From Hymenobacter amundsenii (GTDB lineage: Bacteria > Bacteroidota > Bacteroidia > Cytophagales > Hymenobacteraceae): a DNA stretch of 64,000 bases. The DNA lies in assembly GCF_002204745.1 (NCBI RefSeq), contig NZ_NIRR01000011.1, positions 1 to 64,000 on the forward strand, written 5' to 3'. A program made the translations under genes and the position numbers. A model generated the notes under the pieces. It was not told the origin of the DNA and did not search any database. It saw nothing but the letters and a program-made list of their open reading frames with translations. Each line of letters opens with the position of its first letter. Positions within the stretch are counted from its first letter, which is position 1. Below are positions 60,439 through 64,000 of the stretch, piece after piece.

Positions 60439-61783
60439 CTTCGTCGGCCTAGCCGGCGGTCTTTCGCTATTGGGCCTGCTGGCTGCTTCTTCGGTGGCGC
60501 TGGGCCAGGGCCAGGGCCTGGGCAACTCCCCTTATTCGCGCCTGGGCCTGGGCGATGCCAGTCAGAATCTGGGAGGCGTCCGGCAGATGGGCATGGGCGG
60601 CGTGGGCGTGGCGGCCCCCAACGGTGTCAACGTCAACGAGCTCAACCCGGCCCTGCTCTATTATACTACCCGCACCACCTTCGAGGCGGGCTACACGGGG
60701 CAGTTCAAGCGGCTGGAAAACGACAAGGCCAGTGAGCGGACCGGTACCGGCACGCTGGGGTATGTGGCGCTGTCCCTGCCCATCAACCGCAACTGGGCCG
60801 CGGCCATCGGCCTCAAGCCCTACAGCACGGTCGATTACAAGGCACAAAGCGTTGATAAAAGCGTTATCAACGACACCGAGGCCCAGCTCGAACGGCAGTA
60901 TACGGGCAGCGGAGGGCTGTCGGAAGCATACATGAGCCACGGCATCCGTTTGGCCAAGGGCCTGGCGATTGGGGTGTCGGCGAGCTACATATTCGGGAGC
61001 ATCGACCAGGAAACCAGCACCCGCATTGGTACCGCGTTGTTTCCGCTGAGCGTGGCCAACCGAGAAACCTACCAGCAGCACATCCGGTATTCCGATTTTG
61101 CCTTCCGGGGCGGAATTCATTACCGGGGCAAAGTCACTGACAAAATCAACTTCAACGTGGGCGGCACGCATAGCTTCCGCACCCAGTTCAGCGGGGAGCG
61201 GACGTTGAGCCAGCTGCGCGAGGATGCCAATCAGGTGCAGATCGGTACGGTGGTGCTAAACAGCGACGAGACGGGCACGGCTCAGGTGCCGGCTCTTACG
61301 CAGCTAGGGGTGAGCTTCGACAACAACCGCAACTGGAGCCTTAACCTCGATGGCGCGTTGCAGCAATGGTCGCAGTTCCGGGCCTTTGGCGAGCAGGGGG
61401 GAAGCTCGGGCGTGCCCCTGAGCAACACTTACCGCATGGGCCTGGGTGGCGAGCTGACCCCCGATGCTACGTCGGTCGACCATTACCTAAAGCGCATTAC
61501 GTACCGGGCGGGCCTGAGCGTGGCCCAGATGCCCTACCGCCCCGGCGGCAACGTGCTTTACGACCGGGGCGTGAGCTGGGGCTTTGCTCTGCCGCTGCCC
61601 ACCGCTACCGCCCTCGATGCTACCACTGTCAGCCTGGGCTTCACCTACGGGCAGCGTGGCAACACCGATGTGCAGACGCTCGACAACGGCAGCATCGAGC
61701 GCAACGTGAAGGAGAACTACCTGCGGATGCAGCTGGGCGTCACGCTCAACAACCGCTGGTTTATCAAGCGTCGGATTGAGTAA
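60425..61783 (+). CDS. Outer-membrane beta-barrel protein
   Basis: A 452-residue exported protein with a signal peptide ending at about residue 28 (SSVALGQGQ). The mature part opens NSPYSRLGLGDASQNLGGVR and RQMGMGGVGVAAPNGVNVNE with ELNPALLYY, a pattern found in Bacteroidota outer-membrane proteins of the OmpP1/FadL-like superfamily. Alternating hydrophobic strands with aromatic girdles continue to a C-terminal NNRWFIKRRIE. It lies between coaX and lptC, in an order I have seen in other Bacteroidota. The transported substance, if any, is unknown. Confidence 0.7.
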   Translation: MSQPNFVGLAGGLSLLGLLAASSVALGQGQGLGNSPYSRLGLGDASQNLGGVRQMGMGGVGVAAPNGVNVNELNPALLYYTTRTTFEAGYTGQFKRLENDKASERTGTGTLGYVALSLPINRNWAAAIGLKPYSTVDYKAQSVDKSVINDTEAQLERQYTGSGGLSEAYMSHGIRLAKGLAIGVSASYIFGSIDQETSTRIGTALFPLSVANRETYQQHIRYSDFAFRGGIHYRGKVTDKINFNVGGTHSFRTQFSGERTLSQLREDANQVQIGTVVLNSDETGTAQVPALTQLGVSFDNNRNWSLNLDGALQQWSQFRAFGEQGGSSGVPLSNTYRMGLGGELTPDATSVDHYLKRITYRAGLSVAQMPYRPGGNVLYDRGVSWGFALPLPTATALDATTVSLGFTYGQRGNTDVQTLDNGSIERNVKENYLRMQLGVTLNNRWFIKRRIE

Positions 61784-61796
61784 TCCGCGGCCTGAT

Positions 61797-62381
61797 ATGA
61801 AACGAACGAGCTGGCTGGCAACCGGGCTGGGCGCGGTGCTATTGCTGGCCGGCTGCCGCAAAAGCACCGACGAAGTGGTGGCCAAACCCATCGACTACAA
61901 AGGGCCTACCATCGAAACGCGCAACGTGCTCATGCTCGTGAGCGACTCGGCCCGATTGCGGGTGCGCTTGAAAACCCCGCTGGAGCAGGATTTTGAGTCG
62001 GGCGACCGGCTGTACCCCGAAGGTGTGGAGCTTACGTTCATGGATGCCGATGGCGAAACAATCATCAATACCATCACGGGCAAGTACGGGCGCTTCGAGC
62101 GTAACAAGAGCCTGTATACTCTGCGTGGCGACGTGCGCGTGACCAACGTGCCCAAGCAGCAGCGCATGAACACGGAGGAAGCCTTCTACGACCAGAACAA
62201 GGCCAGCATCTACACCAAGCCGGAAACCGAAATCCGGGTCACGACGCCCACCGAGGTGCTTACCGGCCGGGGCCTGACGGCCAACCAGGATTTCTCGCGC
62301 TACCGCATCCTGACGCCGACCGGCGTTTTCACCCTTCAGAACGCGCCCACCGCTGGCCCCGCGCCGGCGCCTGCCCGTTAA
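61797..62381 (+). CDS. lptC: LPS export protein LptC (lipoprotein form)
   Basis: A 194-residue protein with a lipoprotein signal ending LLAGC (Cys20), unlike the bitopic helix of E. coli LptC. The body is the LptC/OstA beta-jellyroll: IETRNVLMLVSDSARLRVRL, YPEGVELTFMDADGE, LYTLRGDVRVTNV and ATTPTEVLTGRGL-like strands. It should pass LPS from LptBFG to LptA in the periplasm. It begins 14 bases after the previous gene stop, in an operon with coaX and the outer-membrane protein. Start at ATG (MKRTSWLAT); a TTG 7 codons upstream is less likely. Confidence 0.85.
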   Translation: MKRTSWLATGLGAVLLLAGCRKSTDEVVAKPIDYKGPTIETRNVLMLVSDSARLRVRLKTPLEQDFESGDRLYPEGVELTFMDADGETIINTITGKYGRFERNKSLYTLRGDVRVTNVPKQQRMNTEEAFYDQNKASIYTKPETEIRVTTPTEVLTGRGLTANQDFSRYRILTPTGVFTLQNAPTAGPAPAPAR

Positions 62382-62390
62382 CCTTGCCTT

Positions 62391-62666
62391 ATGAAACGAT
62401 TCTGGGACCCCGGCATCAGCCAAACCATACTGTTCGTTTTTGGCGTATTCACGTTCGTAATTGCCTCCTACGGGACGCTGGTTAAGGGGGGTATTGAGGG
62501 ACTCTACGACAACTACCTGCTGTTCATGATTTCGTTTGCCTGCATTCTTGGGCTACGCTACCTACGCCAGCGCGACAAGGAGGCCGCTGCCGAAGCCGCT
62601 GCTGCCCGCCAGGCCGAGCTGAAAAAGGCCTCGAAGCCGACTAAAAAAGGTAAAAAGCGGAAGTAG
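62391..62666 (+). CDS. Small two-helix membrane protein
   Basis: A 91-residue protein with two membrane segments (ISQTILFVFGVFTFVIASYG and YDNYLLFMISFACILGLRY) followed by a charged Ala/Lys-rich tail ending KKGKKRK. Unrecognised. It starts 9 bases after lptC and so belongs to the same transcript. It might assist envelope assembly, but nothing in the sequence proves that. Confidence 0.65.
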   Translation: MKRFWDPGISQTILFVFGVFTFVIASYGTLVKGGIEGLYDNYLLFMISFACILGLRYLRQRDKEAAAEAAAARQAELKKASKPTKKGKKRK

Positions 62667-62695
62667 CGGGAGTTTTAAAGCTTGAAGCTAAAATG

Positions 62696-62824
62696 TAGCT
62701 CCCCTCCTTGGAAAGGAGGGGCCGGGGGTGGTTGATGTTATATGAACAGTTTTTTAGGCTAGTTTCTAATTATCGTTTAAACGTCGTCCACCACCCCAAC
62801 CCCTCCTTTCCAAGGAGGGGAGCT
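62696..62824. repeat. Palindromic repeat, CCCCTCCTTGG type
   Basis: TAGCTCCCCTCCTTGGAAAG and its complement CTTTCCAAGGAGGGGAGCTA bound a 129-base element with inner GGGGTGGT/ACCACCCC. Each arm is itself a hairpin (CCCCTCCTT/AAGGAGGGG). It fills most of a 316-base spacer; the rest shows nothing clear. Confidence 0.8.
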
Positions 62825-62982
62825 AGTTCTAGTACTAACGACCTTTGGCGTTTCAAATCATTACTTAGGCTCGCCCCAAGCGCTGCCAAGGGCTATCTGA
62901 CAGAGAATCTACTTAATGACCATCTTTTTTGGTTATTTTGCGCCTCATTCACCTTTTTCTACCCGCGCTTTTTTTCAAGTAC

Positions 62983-64000
62983 ATGGCATTAATTAACACG
63001 ATCCGGGAAAAATCGGGCTGGGCCGTCGGGGCTATCGTCATCGGCTTGCTCCTGTTTATGGTGGGCGGCGACCTGTTTACGGGCCAGAACAGCTTTTTTG
63101 GCCGCGACGACCGCTCGGTGGGCGAAATTGCCGGCCAGAAGGTAGAATACGACGAGTTCAACGCCTCGCTGGAACAGGCCAAGCAGGCCTTCATTCAGCA
63201 GCAGGGCCGCCAGCCCGACGAGCAGGCCATGGGCTACCTGCGCGAGCAGGCCTGGAACCAGCTCCTCTACCGCATCGCCTTCCAGAAGCAGTTCGAGAAG
63301 CTGGGCCTGAAAGTATCGGACGATGAGCTGACCGACATGGTGCAGGGCAACAATATCCACCCCAGCATCCGCCAGGCCTTCACCGACTCGACCGGCCAGT
63401 TCGATGTGCTCAAAGTGAAGGAGTACCTGCGCAACCTCGACAAAATGGACCCGCGCAACCAAGCCGCCTTCGCCTCGTTCGAGCAGAACCTGCGCCCCGA
63501 GCGCCTAAGCAGCAAGTACACCAATCTGCTCAAGATGAGCACCTACGTAACCTCGGCCGAAGCCAAGCGCTTCAACGAGGCCCAGCAGGCTCAGGTGAAC
63601 CTGCGCTACCTGTTCGTGCCCTACTTCGCGGTGTCCGATTCGAGCATCAAGGTAACCGACGAGCAACTACAGGCTTACATTGATAAAAACCAGGGCCGCT
63701 ACAAAGTAGAGGATGGCCGCAGCATCGAGTACGTGGCTATTCCGGTTACGGCTTCGGTGGAAGACAGCAGCGAGGTGCGCCAGACCGTGAATCAGCTGGC
63801 TACCCAGTTTGCCTCGGCTCCCGCCGATTCGGTTTTCGTGAAACTCAACTCCGATAACCCCACGGCGCCCGCCTATCTCTCGGCCGCCGATATGCCCGAG
63901 AAGCTGCGCGAGCAGCTACCGTTGCAGGTGGACAAGGTGTATGGCCCCTACGCCGAAAACGGCACGTTCTCGCTCTACAAAGTAACCGGCGAGAAAACCG
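62983..64000 (+). CDS. PpiD/SurA-type periplasmic foldase, N-terminal part (runs off the window)
   Basis: The first 339 codons of a gene cut by the window end. After MALINTIREKSGWAVG comes one membrane helix (AIVIGLLLFMVGGDLF), then the SurA_N-like domain: VGEIAGQKVEYDEFNASLEQ, FIQQQGRQPDEQAMGYLREQ and AWNQLLYRIAFQKQFEKLGL. This is the layout of PpiD, an inner-membrane anchored periplasmic chaperone of the SecYEG exit. The parvulin domain should follow beyond the window. The ATG is clear and no other start is needed. Confidence 0.85.
   Translation, partial: MALINTIREKSGWAVGAIVIGLLLFMVGGDLFTGQNSFFGRDDRSVGEIAGQKVEYDEFNASLEQAKQAFIQQQGRQPDEQAMGYLREQAWNQLLYRIAFQKQFEKLGLKVSDDELTDMVQGNNIHPSIRQAFTDSTGQFDVLKVKEYLRNLDKMDPRNQAAFASFEQNLRPERLSSKYTNLLKMSTYVTSAEAKRFNEAQQAQVNLRYLFVPYFAVSDSSIKVTDEQLQAYIDKNQGRYKVEDGRSIEYVAIPVTASVEDSSEVRQTVNQLATQFASAPADSVFVKLNSDNPTAPAYLSAADMPEKLREQLPLQVDKVYGPYAENGTFSLYKVTGEKT

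Noticed and set aside
1..64000. CRISPR arrays, tRNA or rRNA genes, insertion sequences
   Set aside because: I looked for regularly spaced repeats, T-arm sequences and transposase motifs on both strands and found none.

Overview
The window is a gene-dense, GC-rich piece of a bacterial chromosome, most likely Hymenobacter or a close relative (Bacteroidota, Cytophagales). Supporting signs are: promoters of the Bacteroidota type (TTG, 18-20 bases, TAnnTTTG); weak or absent Shine-Dalgarno sequences; many lipoproteins; a dimeric-type glycyl-tRNA synthetase; DUF4175, DUF4385 and DUF2939 proteins; the recF-DciA pair; and lineage-style variants of YbeY and the DksA-like protein. The genus is inferred from overall character, not from a search. 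I saw no rRNA, tRNA, CRISPR, insertion sequence or prophage.

Layout. 0-9.3 kb is an alpha-glucan block: a phosphorylase-like glycosyltransferase on the minus strand, a secreted lipoprotein of unknown role, two GH13 amylase-type enzymes and an SLC45/GPH-like sugar transporter. 9.4-16.9 kb holds envelope and protease genes (M28 and M16 peptidases). 17-27.4 kb is a plus-strand run: DUF4175 coiled-coil protein, anti-sigma-type ATPase, ybeY, an arginyltransferase-like gene, mnmG, a methyltransferase and an Ig-like lipoprotein. 27.5-29.5 kb carries a dense cluster of DnaA-box motifs with AT-rich stretches, which I read as the probable replication origin (oriC), surrounding two small genes. 29.7-48.6 kb holds a phosphate transporter, glyS, an RND exporter, ileS (with an apparent one-base frameshift), lspA, a double ABC ATPase, rnr, a TonB-domain protein, a prenyl synthase and a rhomboid protease. 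48.7-51 kb holds a DUF2939 protein, a phosphodiesterase and a small HTH gene embedded in a TTAC/GTAA-rich array; an exact ParB-type parS site lies 9 bases after its stop. 51.2-64 kb holds a thioesterase, DciA-like, recF, pdhA, a TPR protein, ribH, a DksA-like protein, an rluB-like pseudouridine synthase, coaX, an outer-membrane protein, lptC and the start of a PpiD-like foldase.

How it fits together. Housekeeping functions dominate: translation, tRNA and rRNA maturation, lipoprotein and envelope biogenesis, replication and repair. The oriC-like cluster near 28 kb and the parS site near 51 kb independently suggest that the window is the origin-proximal domain of the chromosome; dnaA, dnaN, parA and parB are not in the window. 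Intergenic spaces are littered with several families of long palindromic repeats (GTCATGCTG type, CCCTCTCC type, AGCTAACAG type). Some touch gene starts, and one set of palindromes appears to have been absorbed into the coding sequence of the ABC ATPase linker.
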